A model generated the notes under the pieces. The model saw only the letters and a list, made by a program, of their open reading frames with translations, made no database searches and was not told the DNA's origin. A DNA stretch of 28,935 nt from UMGS755 sp045590535 (GTDB lineage: Bacteria > Bacillota > Clostridia > UBA1381 > UBA9506), in NCBI GenBank assembly GCA_045590535.1, contig JAZNRE010000006.1, positions 1 to 28,935 on the forward strand, in the 5' to 3' direction. The first letter of the stretch is position 1. Each line of letters starts with the position of its first letter. The position numbers and the translations under genes are program-made. Of the stretch, positions 1 through 8,799 are shown one piece after another.

Positions 1-254
1 TAAAACACGGGCAACATAAGGGGCGAAAGCCATCGGGCACAAAGGTCTGCAAAGCCGCAAAAAACAAGCCACCCCGACAAAACAAAAAAGGGAAACAAAG
101 AGGGAATTACCGAACGATAGCAAAGAACCAGCGCCTCACAAACACTCGAGATAACGGCTTCCGATTGCCACGCCAACAAAACAATCAGCCCTAAAATCAG
201 CCCATAGGCTCCCCCTTTTTTAAGCCACCGTTTTCCTTTTAAATACTTCTTCAC
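1..254 (-). CDS. ylbJ: Sporulation integral membrane protein YlbJ, N-terminal part (cut by left edge)
   Basis: Only the first 84 codons are present; the gene runs off the left edge. It starts at a GTG with an AGAAGG-like ribosome site just upstream, and the frame has a stop a few codons before it. The protein opens with a basic stretch (KKYLKGKRWLKK), then a membrane segment (AYGLILGLIVLLAW), then the motif SVIPSLFPFFVLSGWL, which I recognise as the start of the nucleoside-recognition (Gate) domain of YlbJ. YlbJ is a polytopic membrane protein needed for spore formation in Bacillus; its transport substrate is not settled. It is divergent from yqfC with an 80-bp gap, and both are sporulation genes, so a shared mother-cell regulatory region is an inference. 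Another Gate-domain protein such as SpmA/SpmB is the alternative, but the early motif fits YlbJ better. Confidence 0.72.
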   Translation of the reverse strand, partial: MKKYLKGKRWLKKGGAYGLILGLIVLLAWQSEAVISSVCEALVLCYRSVIPSLFPFFVLSGWLVFCGFADLCARWLSPLMLPVF

Positions 255-334
255 ACGCTCGCCTTCTTTTCCGCAATTCTATGGTAATGAATATGACTTC
301 TATCGCATAAAAATAACATACGAGGTGGTTTTTC

Positions 335-634
335 GTGAAAAAAACAAGAGGGGCAAAACGCGCCGAAAATAAAAAAAGCCGTTCCCAGCGGCTGTCAACA
401 CTTTTAGAAATACCTTTGGATATGGTGGCCGATGTGCCACGCATAACATTAAACGACAACCGGGAACTCTCCGTTGAAAATTATAAAAGCATCGAAGGCT
501 ACGAGCCTAGCGAAATCATTCTGCGCAGCAAAAACTACCGCATTGTGATAACCGGAAAGAGCCTGCAAATCATCGCCATTACCGATGATGAAATTTTAAT
601 ACAGGGCACGGTTTTTGGGCTGTCGCTTGTTTAA
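335..634 (+). CDS. yqfC: Sporulation protein YqfC
   Basis: A 99-residue protein with a basic N-terminus followed by a beta-rich domain (LLEIPLDMVADVPRITL, then VENYKSIEGY and a run of short strands ending in GTVFGLSLV). This is the YqfC/YabP-like family pattern, found in spore formers and made under sigma-E in Bacillus. The start is a GTG with a GAGGTGG ribosome site 6 nt upstream. It lies 15 nt before yqfD, the usual partner, so the two are almost certainly one transcript. The exact molecular role is unknown. Confidence 0.88.
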   Translation: MKKTRGAKRAENKKSRSQRLSTLLEIPLDMVADVPRITLNDNRELSVENYKSIEGYEPSEIILRSKNYRIVITGKSLQIIAITDDEILIQGTVFGLSLV

Positions 635-649
635 AAAGGGGGAATATTT

Positions 650-1834
650 TTGCTGCTCACAAGACTTTTAAACTGGCTGAAAGGCTATGTGATTATCACC
701 GTTTCCGGTCCTTATCCGGAGCGTTTTTTAAGTGTGTGTGCCACCCGCCGCATTTTAATTTGGGATGTGTTTCCCTGCGGCAGTAATGTTTTAAAATGCT
801 GCATCAGCATTCGTGGGTTTCGCTTGTTGCCGCCCATTGCCCGCAAAACCGCCGTGCGCATTAAAATTATGGAAAAGCGCGGCTTTCCCCTGCTTTGTGT
901 CCGGCTTTTAAAGCGCAAACTTTTTTTAGTTGGTCTCGTCTTTGCCTTACTTTCCATGATTGTTTTAAACCAGTTTATTTGGAAAATTGAGGTTGTGGGC
1001 TGTGAAAACCTTTCTGCTTCCTTTCTCACACAAAAGCTCACGGATTGTGGCTTAAAGGTCGGCGCCTTCCGCCCCTATATTGACGAAAAAGAGATTCAAA
1101 ACCGCATGCTTATCGAAATTCCTGAGCTGGCGTGGCTGTGGGTGAACAAAAGCGGCTCAAAAGTCACGGTGGAGGTTAAAGAACGCATTATGCCACCGGA
1201 GATGTATGATGCCAGCGCCTATTGTGACCTGATTGCTACAAAAGACGGGGTCATTCATTCCATGGTCATTAAAAATGGCGTGCCCATGGTTTCCCTGGGT
1301 GACACAGTCCGTCAAGGCGATTTGCTGGTAAGCGGTCTCATTTTAAGTGAAAAAGGGGTTGAGCCCCGTCAGGTCCAATCCGAAGGGGAAGTGTTTGCCC
1401 GGGTGTGGCATGAAAAAACAAAGGCTTTTTCTCTTTTATCTCCTTTGCAAAACGAAACCGGCAACATTGAAAAAAAGCACACCCTCCATTTCTTTGGCAA
1501 AGAGATTAACCTCTTTCGTTCTGCTGAAACCCGCTTTGTTGACTACTCCAAAGAAACCACCGAAAAAGAGTTCAATTTTTTTGGTTATTATCTGGGGCTT
1601 GGGCTATCCACCACCATTTATAAAGAGCAAAACATCACTTACGAAAAAAACACCGTAGAAAGCACCGTGCAAAAAGGCGCCCTTGAATTAGCCGGCGCTA
1701 TTGACGAAGAAGCAGCGCCCGATGCAACCCTTAAGGAAAGCCACACTGAACACGAAATCATTGATGATGAAACGGTGCTCGTCACCGTAGTGGCAGAATA
1801 TGTTGAAAACATTGCACAAAAAAATAAACCGTAG
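650..1834 (+). CDS. yqfD: Sporulation protein YqfD
   Basis: A 394-residue membrane-anchored protein. The N-terminal domain (about residues 1-90) begins with LLTRLLNWLKGYVIITV, a transmembrane helix lies at about 92-110 (LFLVGLVFALLSMIVLNQF), and a large external domain follows. That domain opens with a POTRA-like stretch (WKIEVVGCENLSASFLTQKL) and contains the typical ELAWLWVNKSGSKVTVEVKER segment in two overlapping parts. Length and order match YqfD, which is made in the mother cell during engulfment and is needed for efficient sporulation. The start is TTG with AAAGGGGGAA upstream. It is downstream of yqfC and ends at a strong hairpin. The C-terminus is acidic and Lys-rich without a clear motif. 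Confidence 0.9.
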   Translation: MLLTRLLNWLKGYVIITVSGPYPERFLSVCATRRILIWDVFPCGSNVLKCCISIRGFRLLPPIARKTAVRIKIMEKRGFPLLCVRLLKRKLFLVGLVFALLSMIVLNQFIWKIEVVGCENLSASFLTQKLTDCGLKVGAFRPYIDEKEIQNRMLIEIPELAWLWVNKSGSKVTVEVKERIMPPEMYDASAYCDLIATKDGVIHSMVIKNGVPMVSLGDTVRQGDLLVSGLILSEKGVEPRQVQSEGEVFARVWHEKTKAFSLLSPLQNETGNIEKKHTLHFFGKEINLFRSAETRFVDYSKETTEKEFNFFGYYLGLGLSTTIYKEQNITYEKNTVESTVQKGALELAGAIDEEAAPDATLKESHTEHEIIDDETVLVTVVAEYVENIAQKNKP

Positions 1835-1855
1835 CAAATTGCTACGGTTTTCTTT
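1827..1855. terminator. Bidirectional intrinsic terminator between yqfD and the MATE gene
   Basis: Ten-bp perfect stem AACCGTAGCA / TGCTACGGTT with loop AATT-type and T-rich flanks on both sides (TTTCTTTATT on plus). It overlaps the yqfD stop codon and separates two convergent genes. Confidence 0.8.
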
Positions 1856-1865
1856 ATTGAAAAAT

Positions 1866-3287
1866 TTAAGCCTTTTTCTCTTGTCCAAGATAAACAGCAA
1901 GCGCTTTTTTGCCCGTTTCGGTAACAGGCTTAATCCACCGTTTTGATTTAAAGTGACGAAGACACAAAAAGGTTTTTAAATAATCCTCGCAAAGATAGCT
2001 GCAGGCAAACACCGCCACAAAGGGCAGCTTAAACACCACTGACGCCAAAAAGGTCATAGGAACCGAAACAGCCCAAAGGCTGAGCATTTCATAGGCCATG
2101 CCCTTTTTCGTATCGCCGCCGGAACGGAACACGCCCACAATGGAAACATAGGGAATGTTACGAATCGCAATCTCCACACCGTAAATCAGCATAATGCCCC
2201 GGGCGGCCATCAGGGTCTTGTCCGAAATGCTATTACCCATGTTAAAGACCCCCACCAGCTCATTGCGGAAGATAATCACAACCGCACCAATGACAAGTCC
2301 CAAAAGAGGCTCTAAAATCATAAATCGGGTCGAGTTTTTAATACCCTCTCGAATGTCGCCGCTGCCAATGTGCTGTCCCACAATAACACAGCATGCGTTG
2401 GTGAGGCCCACCACAAAGGAAAAGGCAATGTTTTCAAAGGTTCTTAAAATCGAAACCGCCGCCGTGTATTCATAACCCATATTCGAGAAAATGGCATTAT
2501 AGGCAACGGTGCCCAAACCCCACAGGGTTTCATTTAAAATAACCGGGGTTGCCCTACGGTAAAAAGCCTTTGCAAACATTCGATCAAAGCCAAACATGTC
2601 CTTTATGGGCGCAAAGAAAATATCGTCCTGCATAAAGGCCATAAGCACAAGAATAATCAAAGGTCCCGACCAGGCCGAAATCACCGTGGCAATGGCTGCA
2701 CCCCGCACACCCATGGCCGGCAAACCAAAGGCACCAAAAATCAAGGCATAGTCAAGCACCGCATTTAAAATTGTGGTGAAAAACGAAACATACATAGGCA
2801 GCTTCACTCGCTGTGTTGAACGAAGCACGGTGTTAATCAGCATGTTCATCATAACGGCCGGATATGAAAACGCCGCAATTTTTAAGTACGCTGCGCCACT
2901 TTCCAAAACCGCTGCATCCCGGTTAAAAACCCGAAGGACTGCATGGGGTGCGAAAAGGCCCACAAGCATAAATAACAAAGAACAAAAAAGCCCCGAAACC
3001 GAAGCCAGGCTGTATGTATGCACAATGCCCCGCTTGTTGTTTTCGCCAAAAAATTGGGCAAAAAATACCGAAGCACCCGAGCAAAAACCAAAAATGAGCA
3101 TGTTTAAAAGCCAACTCCATTGACCCGCAATGCCCACAGCCGCCAGGCTCACATCACCCAGTTGTCCCACCATCAGCGTGTCAACCAAGGTAAAAGAACT
3201 GGTTAACAAGTTCTGAATGCCAATGGGAATGGCAAGCTTTGTCACGGTGCGCCAAAACTTTTTATCAAAAAACAAGTCTTTTATCAA
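1866..3287 (-). CDS. MATE family efflux transporter
   Basis: A 473-residue polytopic membrane protein of the MatE family, which exports drugs or metabolites in exchange for Na+ or H+. The N-terminal part LAIPIGIQNLLTSSFTLVDT followed by LMVGQLGD is the classic MATE opening, and there are two similar halves of six membrane helices each. I place the start at the TTG at 3287 because GAGGTGG sits exactly 6 nt upstream; upstream in-frame ATG codons overlap or abut that ribosome site, and a further TTG at 3308 has no ribosome site. The gene lies downstream of the ABC exporter genes but a hairpin separates them, so co-transcription would need read-through. The substrate cannot be told from sequence. 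Confidence 0.9.
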   Translation of the reverse strand: MIKDLFFDKKFWRTVTKLAIPIGIQNLLTSSFTLVDTLMVGQLGDVSLAAVGIAGQWSWLLNMLIFGFCSGASVFFAQFFGENNKRGIVHTYSLASVSGLFCSLLFMLVGLFAPHAVLRVFNRDAAVLESGAAYLKIAAFSYPAVMMNMLINTVLRSTQRVKLPMYVSFFTTILNAVLDYALIFGAFGLPAMGVRGAAIATVISAWSGPLIILVLMAFMQDDIFFAPIKDMFGFDRMFAKAFYRRATPVILNETLWGLGTVAYNAIFSNMGYEYTAAVSILRTFENIAFSFVVGLTNACCVIVGQHIGSGDIREGIKNSTRFMILEPLLGLVIGAVVIIFRNELVGVFNMGNSISDKTLMAARGIMLIYGVEIAIRNIPYVSIVGVFRSGGDTKKGMAYEMLSLWAVSVPMTFLASVVFKLPFVAVFACSYLCEDYLKTFLCLRHFKSKRWIKPVTETGKKALAVYLGQEKKA

Positions 3288-3314
3288 AATCATCCACCTC
3301 ATAAACAAAAGTGT

Positions 3315-3332
3315 AGGGGGCTTATGCCCCCT
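3315..3332 (-). terminator. Hairpin between ABC exporter operon and MATE gene
   Basis: Seven-bp GC-rich stem AGGGGGC / GCCCCCT with a 4-nt loop, followed on the minus strand by ACACTTTTGTTT. The T tract is imperfect, so this may be a leaky terminator. Confidence 0.55.
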
Positions 3333-3350
3333 TACCTTTTTAAACCATGT

Positions 3351-5267
3351 TTATTCAAGCTCAAAAGCACCTGTATACAGTTGATAGTAAGTGCCCTTTG
3401 CTAAAATGAGCTCATCATGTGTGCCCTTTTCAATAATCTCACCATGGTCAAGCACCATAATCATATCGGCATTTTTAACTGTGGAAAGTCTGTGGGCAAT
3501 GACAAACACCGTCCGACCCTCCATCAGCTTATCCATACCTCTTTGCACAATCTGCTCGGTGCGGGTATCAATGGAAGAGGTTGCCTCGTCCAAAATCATA
3601 ACCGGCGGGTCACACAGGGCGGCTCTTGCAATGGCAATGAGCTGACGCTGTCCCTGGCTTAAGTTTTCACCGTTATTTGTAATCAGGGTGTCATAGCCCT
3701 TGGGCAGCCTTGAAATAAAGTCGTCTGCACCGGCTAAAACCGCTGCCGCTTTAATCTCTTCTTCCGTTGCATCAAGCTTGCCATAAGAAATATTCTCTGC
3801 AACCGTGCCCGTAAAGAGATTGGTCTCCTGCAAAACAAGACCCATAGACCGTCTTAAATCACTTTTCTTAATTTTGTTAATGTTAATGCCGTCATAGCGT
3901 ATTTTTCCGTCCTCAATGTCATAAAAACGGTTAAACAGATTGGTGATGGTGGTTTTGCCGGCGCCCGTTGCACCCACAAAGGCCACCTTTTTGCCGGGCT
4001 GGGCATGAACGCTGATGTTTTTTAGCACCTGCTTGCCCTCCACATAAGAAAAGTCAACCTCCGTCATGGTGATGTCGCCTTTTAACTGGGTGTAGGTCAC
4101 GGTGCCATCTGCCTCATGGGGATGCTTCCAGGCCCAAATGCCGGTTCGTTTTGCACTTTCCTGCAGGTTGCCCTGCTCATCAAAATAGGCATTGACCAAG
4201 GTGACATAGCCGTCATCCACTTCATCTTCAGCATGAATCATTTCATAAATTCTCTCCGCACCGGCACCGGCCATGGCAATGGAGTTAATCTGCTGCGAAA
4301 GCTGGTTCACATTACCTGTGAACTGCTTGGTCATGTTCAAAAACGGAATAATAATGTCAATGCTCAAAACCCCAATGCTGCCTGTCACCAAATTGGAAAC
4401 CGCCAAATTTGGCACTTTAGCAAGCAGCAATAAGCCACCAACAACAGCAATGACAACATATAAAATGTTACCCACATTCTGAATGATGGGGCCTAAAACA
4501 TTGGCAAAGGCATGGGCCTTAAAGCTGTCCTGATACAGCTCTTCATTGATATTTTTAAATTCTTCGGCACAGGTTTCTTCCCGGTTAAAAACCTTAACCA
4601 CCTTTTGCCCGCTCATCATTTCCTGAATGTAGGCTTCTGATGCGCCCATGGATTTTTGCTGACGCCGGAAATATTTTGCCGAGCCACCACCCACAATTTT
4701 GGTGATTTGCATCATCATGAAAACGCCCAAAAGAACAACTATGGTCATCCAAACGCTGTAATAAAGCATAATGCCCAGCACCGAAACAATCACAACACCG
4801 GCTCTTAAAAAGGTGGGAAACGCCTGAGAAATCAGCTGCCGCAAGGTGTCAATATCGTTGGTGTAGCGGCTCATAATGTCGCCGTGCTTGTGGCTGTCAA
4901 AATAGCTAATGGGCAGGTTTTGCATCTTCTCAAACATTCTGCATCTTGTTTTGTCAAGATACCCTTGGGTAATCACCGCCATAAGCTGTGTATATGCCGT
5001 AATGGCCACCAAAGAGATGACATACAGCACCACTAAAATAACCACCTTGGGAATGATTACCTGTGAGGCGCTGCTCCAGTCACCGGAGGCAACAAACCGC
5101 CCGATGTCCGACAAAATCTGCTGCTGAAACACCGCGGGAACCGCCGCTGTCACAGAAGAAATGATAATGCACACAATCACAAGGCCAAGCAGGTTGGGAT
5201 AAGCCTTAAACAAGGACTGAATAACCCCTTTTAAAGAGGAAAAATTCATAGGTCTTTTATTCTGCAT
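3351..5267 (-). CDS. ABC exporter half-transporter, catalytic-site subunit
   Basis: A 638-residue type IV ABC exporter half: six-helix membrane domain (about 1-330) fused to an ATPase domain. Visible motifs are Walker A GATGAGKT (about 432-439), signature LSQGQ (536-540), Walker B ending in LDEA (559-562, canonical catalytic Glu) and the switch His in AHRLS (592). A roughly 50-residue insert (about 346-396) lies between the two domains. ATG at 5267 is preferred to the longer frame because GGAGG lies 8 nt upstream and it overlaps the previous gene by only 11 nt, which suggests translational coupling. The altered signature LSQGQ would face the Walker motifs of the partner gene, the expected pattern for a heterodimer with one degenerate ATP site. 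Substrate unknown; multidrug or peptide export is likely. Confidence 0.93.
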   Translation of the reverse strand: MQNKRPMNFSSLKGVIQSLFKAYPNLLGLVIVCIIISSVTAAVPAVFQQQILSDIGRFVASGDWSSASQVIIPKVVILVVLYVISLVAITAYTQLMAVITQGYLDKTRCRMFEKMQNLPISYFDSHKHGDIMSRYTNDIDTLRQLISQAFPTFLRAGVVIVSVLGIMLYYSVWMTIVVLLGVFMMMQITKIVGGGSAKYFRRQQKSMGASEAYIQEMMSGQKVVKVFNREETCAEEFKNINEELYQDSFKAHAFANVLGPIIQNVGNILYVVIAVVGGLLLLAKVPNLAVSNLVTGSIGVLSIDIIIPFLNMTKQFTGNVNQLSQQINSIAMAGAGAERIYEMIHAEDEVDDGYVTLVNAYFDEQGNLQESAKRTGIWAWKHPHEADGTVTYTQLKGDITMTEVDFSYVEGKQVLKNISVHAQPGKKVAFVGATGAGKTTITNLFNRFYDIEDGKIRYDGININKIKKSDLRRSMGLVLQETNLFTGTVAENISYGKLDATEEEIKAAAVLAGADDFISRLPKGYDTLITNNGENLSQGQRQLIAIARAALCDPPVMILDEATSSIDTRTEQIVQRGMDKLMEGRTVFVIAHRLSTVKNADMIMVLDHGEIIEKGTHDELILAKGTYYQLYTGAFELE

Positions 5268-6999
5268 CGCTTTTTCCTCCTGTCTGCTCTTCATAAATTT
5301 CTCTGTAAATCTCACTGCTTGTTAGCAGTTCTTCGTGTGTGCCATAGGCCGAAACCTTGCCGTTATCCATCACAATAATCCTATCCGCATCCGAAACAGA
5401 AGAAATGCGCTGTGCAATAATAATTTTTGTGGTTTCGGGAATGTATTCTTTAAAGGCTTTTCGAATCAGCGCATCGGTTTTTGTGTCCACCGCGCTGGTT
5501 GAATCGTCCAAAATCAGCACCTTCGGTTTTTTCAGCAGGGCTCTTGCAATGCAAAGTCTTTGCTTTTGTCCGCCCGAAACATTCGTGCCGCCTTGCTCAA
5601 TATAGGTGTCGTAGCCCTCGGGAAAGGCGCTGATAAAGCCATCAGCCTGAGCAAATTGACAAGCTTTTACAATTTCCTCGTCGCTTGCCTCGGGGTTACC
5701 CCAACGAAGATTTTCTTTAATAGTGCCCGAAAACAGCTGGTTTTTCTGCAGCACCATGGCCACGCTATCCCGCAGAACCTTCAGGTCATAATCCTTAACA
5801 TTCTCGCCGCCCACCAAAACCTCGCCGTTTGTGGTGTCATACAGGCGTGGAATCAGCTGAACAAAGGTGGATTTGCTGGAGCCTGTTCCGCCGATAACAC
5901 CAACGGTCATGCCTGATTCAATGGAGAGATTAACGCCCTCCAAGGCATATTTTGTGGACTCCTGGGCATATTTATAGTCAACATTTTGAAAGGTGATCGA
6001 GCCGTCACTAACCGTCATTATGGGGTTTTCCCCATTCACAATTTTGGACTCTTCGTCCAAAACCTCACAAATTCGCTTCATAGCCTCCAGCGACATGGAA
6101 ATCATAACATAAATAAATGAGAGCATCATCAGCGACATTAAAATTTGCATGCCATAGGTCAAAATAGCCGAAATCTGACCCACATCCAAATCAAGCCCAT
6201 AGCTTGAAATGACCATATAAGAGCCAAAAGACAAGGTAAACACCATGATGATGTAAAGACAAATCTGCATAATCGGCTGGTTAAAGGCCACAATCCGTTC
6301 TGCCTTTGTAAAATCAACGCAAATATCGTGGGCTGCTTTTTTAAACTTATCTTTTTCAAACTCTTCTTTGGCAAAGCCTTTTACAACCCGCATGCCGCGA
6401 ATGTTTTCTTCAATCGCCTCATTTAACTTGTCATATTTTTTAAAAACACGCTTAAAAGCAGGCATGGCAAACCGGCTCACCGTGAAAAGTCCAATCAAAA
6501 TAATCGGCACAGCAACCACAAAAACCGATGCCATTCTGCCACCCATAACATAAGCCATCACAATGGAAAAAACAAACATTAAAGGCGAGCGAATAGCTGT
6601 TCTGATGCACATCATAAACGCCATCTGAACATTGGCAACATCGGTGGTGAGCCTTGTTACCAAAGAAGATGATGAAAATTTATCTACATTATCAAAAGAA
6701 AAGCCTTGAATTTTATCAAACAAATTATTTCTTAGGTTTCTTGCAAAACCTGCCGATGCTTTGGCGCTGGTGTAACCTGCCAGGCCGCCAAAAAGCAAAG
6801 AAACCGCCGCCATTAAAATCAGTGAAACGCCAATGGTGAGCAGGGCCCTGATTTCTATGCCTGCTTTAATGCGGTTCATAAGATTGGCCGTGATAAAGGG
6901 GATTAAGCATTCCATAATCACTTCGCCAGTAATGAAAATAAAAGTATAAACGGTAGGCTTTTTAAATTCTCCAACCGAGCCTAAAAGTTTTTTAAACAT
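5257..6999 (-). CDS. ABC exporter half-transporter, degenerate-site subunit
   Basis: A 580-residue ABC exporter half: membrane domain (about 1-320) and ATPase domain. Walker A is GGTGSSKS (370-377, the third Gly replaced by Ser), signature VSGGQ (474-478, near canonical), Walker B LDDS (497-500, catalytic Glu replaced by Asp) and the switch residue is Gln530 (AQRIS) instead of His. These substitutions are characteristic of the degenerate half of heterodimeric exporters such as TM287/288 and BmrC/BmrD. The start ATG has GGGAGA upstream and overlaps the end of the MarR gene by 19 nt. It is co-transcribed with marR and the next ABC gene, so drug- or metabolite-responsive induction is the likely logic. 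Confidence 0.93.
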   Translation of the reverse strand: MFKKLLGSVGEFKKPTVYTFIFITGEVIMECLIPFITANLMNRIKAGIEIRALLTIGVSLILMAAVSLLFGGLAGYTSAKASAGFARNLRNNLFDKIQGFSFDNVDKFSSSSLVTRLTTDVANVQMAFMMCIRTAIRSPLMFVFSIVMAYVMGGRMASVFVVAVPIILIGLFTVSRFAMPAFKRVFKKYDKLNEAIEENIRGMRVVKGFAKEEFEKDKFKKAAHDICVDFTKAERIVAFNQPIMQICLYIIMVFTLSFGSYMVISSYGLDLDVGQISAILTYGMQILMSLMMLSFIYVMISMSLEAMKRICEVLDEESKIVNGENPIMTVSDGSITFQNVDYKYAQESTKYALEGVNLSIESGMTVGVIGGTGSSKSTFVQLIPRLYDTTNGEVLVGGENVKDYDLKVLRDSVAMVLQKNQLFSGTIKENLRWGNPEASDEEIVKACQFAQADGFISAFPEGYDTYIEQGGTNVSGGQKQRLCIARALLKKPKVLILDDSTSAVDTKTDALIRKAFKEYIPETTKIIIAQRISSVSDADRIIVMDNGKVSAYGTHEELLTSSEIYREIYEEQTGGKSDAE

Positions 7000-7442
7000 T
7001 GTGTGTCTCCCTTGCTCTCTAAAATATTGTCCAGTAAAGAATGTAGCAACCGCTTGAGAATTTTCTTCTCCTCTTCATCAAGCGCCTCAAGCAGCGATTG
7101 CTCTTTTTTGCAAAAATCGTCATAAAGCGCACCACACAAGCTAATGCCGTCCTCTGTAATGGTCACCAGCTTCTGCCTGCGGTCCGACTCGCTTGGTGCT
7201 CTTTTTATCAGCTTTTTTTCTTCCAGCCGGTCCAAAAGGCTAACGACCGTAGGATTGCTAAGGCTGAGCGCCCCTTCAATCTGCCTTTGGTTAATGCCCT
7301 CTTCCTTGTGCTTAATCAGGTACATTAAAACCTCCAGCTGTGCATCCGTAATGTCATAACGCCTTAAGTTATTATTTAAATCGCTTCGGGCCTTTGTGTT
7401 GATTTGTTTAATCAAGGGCAAAAGCCATGGATTTTTACGCAT
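6981..7442 (-). CDS. MarR family transcriptional regulator
   Basis: A 153-residue winged-helix protein. The recognition region is QRQIEGALSLSNPTVVSLLD followed by the wing (KLIKRAPSESDRRQKLVTIT), the signature of MarR repressors (the DxRxxx wing motif is intact as SDRRQK). ATG at 7442 is chosen because GGGGG lies 6 nt upstream; a longer frame to 7484 lacks a ribosome site and would include the promoter and operator. It overlaps the first ABC gene by 19 nt and heads that operon. An inverted repeat over its -10 box suggests it represses its own operon, with a ligand related to the exporter substrate as inducer. Confidence 0.93.
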   Translation of the reverse strand: MRKNPWLLPLIKQINTKARSDLNNNLRRYDITDAQLEVLMYLIKHKEEGINQRQIEGALSLSNPTVVSLLDRLEEKKLIKRAPSESDRRQKLVTITEDGISLCGALYDDFCKKEQSLLEALDEEEKKILKRLLHSLLDNILESKGDTQCLKNF

Positions 7443-7454
7443 AGTATCCCCCAT

Positions 7455-7478
7455 AAATATATTGTATGCGATATATTT
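7455..7478. promoter_or_regulatory. Candidate MarR operator (inverted repeat)
   Basis: Perfect 8-bp arms AAATATAT and ATATATTT separated by 8 bp (TGTATGCG). It overlaps the -10 box and the expected transcription start of the marR-ABC operon, where a repressor would block RNA polymerase. AT-rich arms occur by chance more often than GC-rich ones, so direct proof is lacking. Confidence 0.6.
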
Positions 7479-7503
7479 TATCATGCATTATAAATTCTGT
7501 CAA
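7475..7503 (-). promoter_or_regulatory. Sigma-A promoter of marR-ABC operon
   Basis: Minus-strand TTGACA, 17-bp spacer, TAAAAT. Perfect -35 box and optimal spacing, about 33 nt upstream of the marR start codon. Confidence 0.8.
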
Positions 7504-7601
7504 TACACCCACACCTCTTTATTGTAAACATTTTATGAAGTCTTAGTCATGCCATATGCAAACACTCTTTCTGCAATCCTTTTTACTAAAAAAGCGAATA
7601 C

Positions 7602-7648
7602 AAAAAGCACCATCCCTCTCGTGCCAAACGCCACAAAAGAGATGATGC
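7602..7648 (-). terminator. Terminator of ilvE
   Basis: Long 17-bp stem just after the ilvE stop on the minus strand (GCATCATCTCTTTTGTG pairing with CACGAGAGGGATGGTGC, all mismatches being G-U wobble pairs), followed by CTTTTTGT. It isolates ilvE from marR. Confidence 0.8.
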
Positions 7649-7673
7649 CTTTATTGTGCTAAAATTATGCAAC

Positions 7674-8735
7674 TTACAGCTTAACTGTAAAACCAAAAGT
7701 ATCTTCAATCTTACCGCTCTGCAAACCGGTAATGGTATCATACAGCATTTGAGAAACGGGACCGATTTCGTTGTTGTTGATAATCATTTTCTTGCCTGCC
7801 CAGCAAAGCTCACCAACAGGAGAAATAACAGCAGCCGTACCGGTGCCGAAAACTTCTTCCAGCTTGCCGTTTTCATAGGCTTCATAAACTTCCTGAATGG
7901 AAATTCTTGCTTCTTTGGCATCAATGCCCATGGCATTTAACACCTTCAGACAAGAATTACGAGTAATGCCGGCTAAAATGCTGCCGTTTAATGCCGGAGT
8001 CACAACCTTGCCGTCAATTTTAAAGAAGATGTTCATGGCGCCAACTTCTTCAATATATTTTCTTTCAACGCCATCCAACCAGAGAACCTGTGTGTAACCC
8101 TTCTTTTCAGCTTCTTCCTGTGCCTTTAAGCTGGCTGCATAGTTACCGGCAGTTTTCGAAAAGCCCATACCGCCACGAACGGCACGAACATATTCATCCT
8201 CAACATAAATTTTAACGGGGTTTAAGCCCTCTTTGTAATAAGCACCAACAGGGGAAAGAATAACGATGAATTTATAAGTTGCAGCCGGATGCACGCCTAA
8301 GAAGGGGTCGGTTGCAAAAATAAAGGGACGAATGTAGAGTGCGGTTCCCTCACCGTTTGGAATCCATTCCTGGTCTAATTCCACCAATGTTTTAATGGCC
8401 TCAACTGCAAAATCAACATCAATTTTAGGAATGCAAAGGCGTTCATTGGATTCGTTAATGCGGTTCATGTTGTCATAGGGGCGGAACAACAAAATATTGC
8501 CGTCAGCACCTTTATAGGCTTTTAAGCCTTCAAAAACAGCCTGACCATAGTGCAGAGTTGCGCAGGAAGGGTCAAGGGACAGAGGACCATAAGGAATAAT
8601 TTGCGGGTCATGCCAGCCCTTGTCAACGGCATAGTCCATCACAAACATATGGTCAGTAAAAATTTTACCAAAGCCCAGAGAATCAACCGGCGGTTTTGCC
8701 TTGGGGGCTGTTGTCTTAGTAATTTTAATGTTCAT
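7674..8735 (-). CDS. ilvE: Branched-chain amino acid aminotransferase
   Basis: A 353-residue PLP enzyme of fold type IV (class II BCAT). It interconverts leucine, isoleucine and valine with their 2-oxo acids using glutamate/2-oxoglutarate. Visible landmarks are LHYGQAVFEGLKAYK near residue 70, RPFIFATD, and the PLP lysine in FSKTAGNYAASL (about Lys194), followed by QVLWLDGVERKYIEEVG. Length is typical. ATG at 8735 is chosen because GAGGAGG lies 8 nt upstream; a nine-codon-longer frame has no ribosome site. It is a single-gene unit with its own promoter and terminator. No leader peptide or T-box is visible in the short 5' UTR, so regulation is not evident. Confidence 0.96.
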   Translation of the reverse strand: MNIKITKTTAPKAKPPVDSLGFGKIFTDHMFVMDYAVDKGWHDPQIIPYGPLSLDPSCATLHYGQAVFEGLKAYKGADGNILLFRPYDNMNRINESNERLCIPKIDVDFAVEAIKTLVELDQEWIPNGEGTALYIRPFIFATDPFLGVHPAATYKFIVILSPVGAYYKEGLNPVKIYVEDEYVRAVRGGMGFSKTAGNYAASLKAQEEAEKKGYTQVLWLDGVERKYIEEVGAMNIFFKIDGKVVTPALNGSILAGITRNSCLKVLNAMGIDAKEARISIQEVYEAYENGKLEEVFGTGTAAVISPVGELCWAGKKMIINNNEIGPVSQMLYDTITGLQSGKIEDTFGFTVKL

Positions 8736-8770
8736 GTATATATCCTCCTCTTTGTTAATCAACTTATGTT

Positions 8771-8799
8771 ATTGTATCTCTTTTTTTCCCATTTGTCAA
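8771..8799 (-). promoter_or_regulatory. Sigma-A promoter of ilvE
   Basis: Minus-strand TTGACA, 17-bp spacer, TACAAT, about 36 bp upstream of the ilvE start. The -35 box overlaps the stop codon of the upstream exporter gene. Confidence 0.8.

Noticed and set aside
220..459. 79-aa minus-strand open frame opposite yqfC
   Set aside because: It is a shadow; the real minus-strand gene here is ylbJ, starting at the GTG at 254 in another frame.
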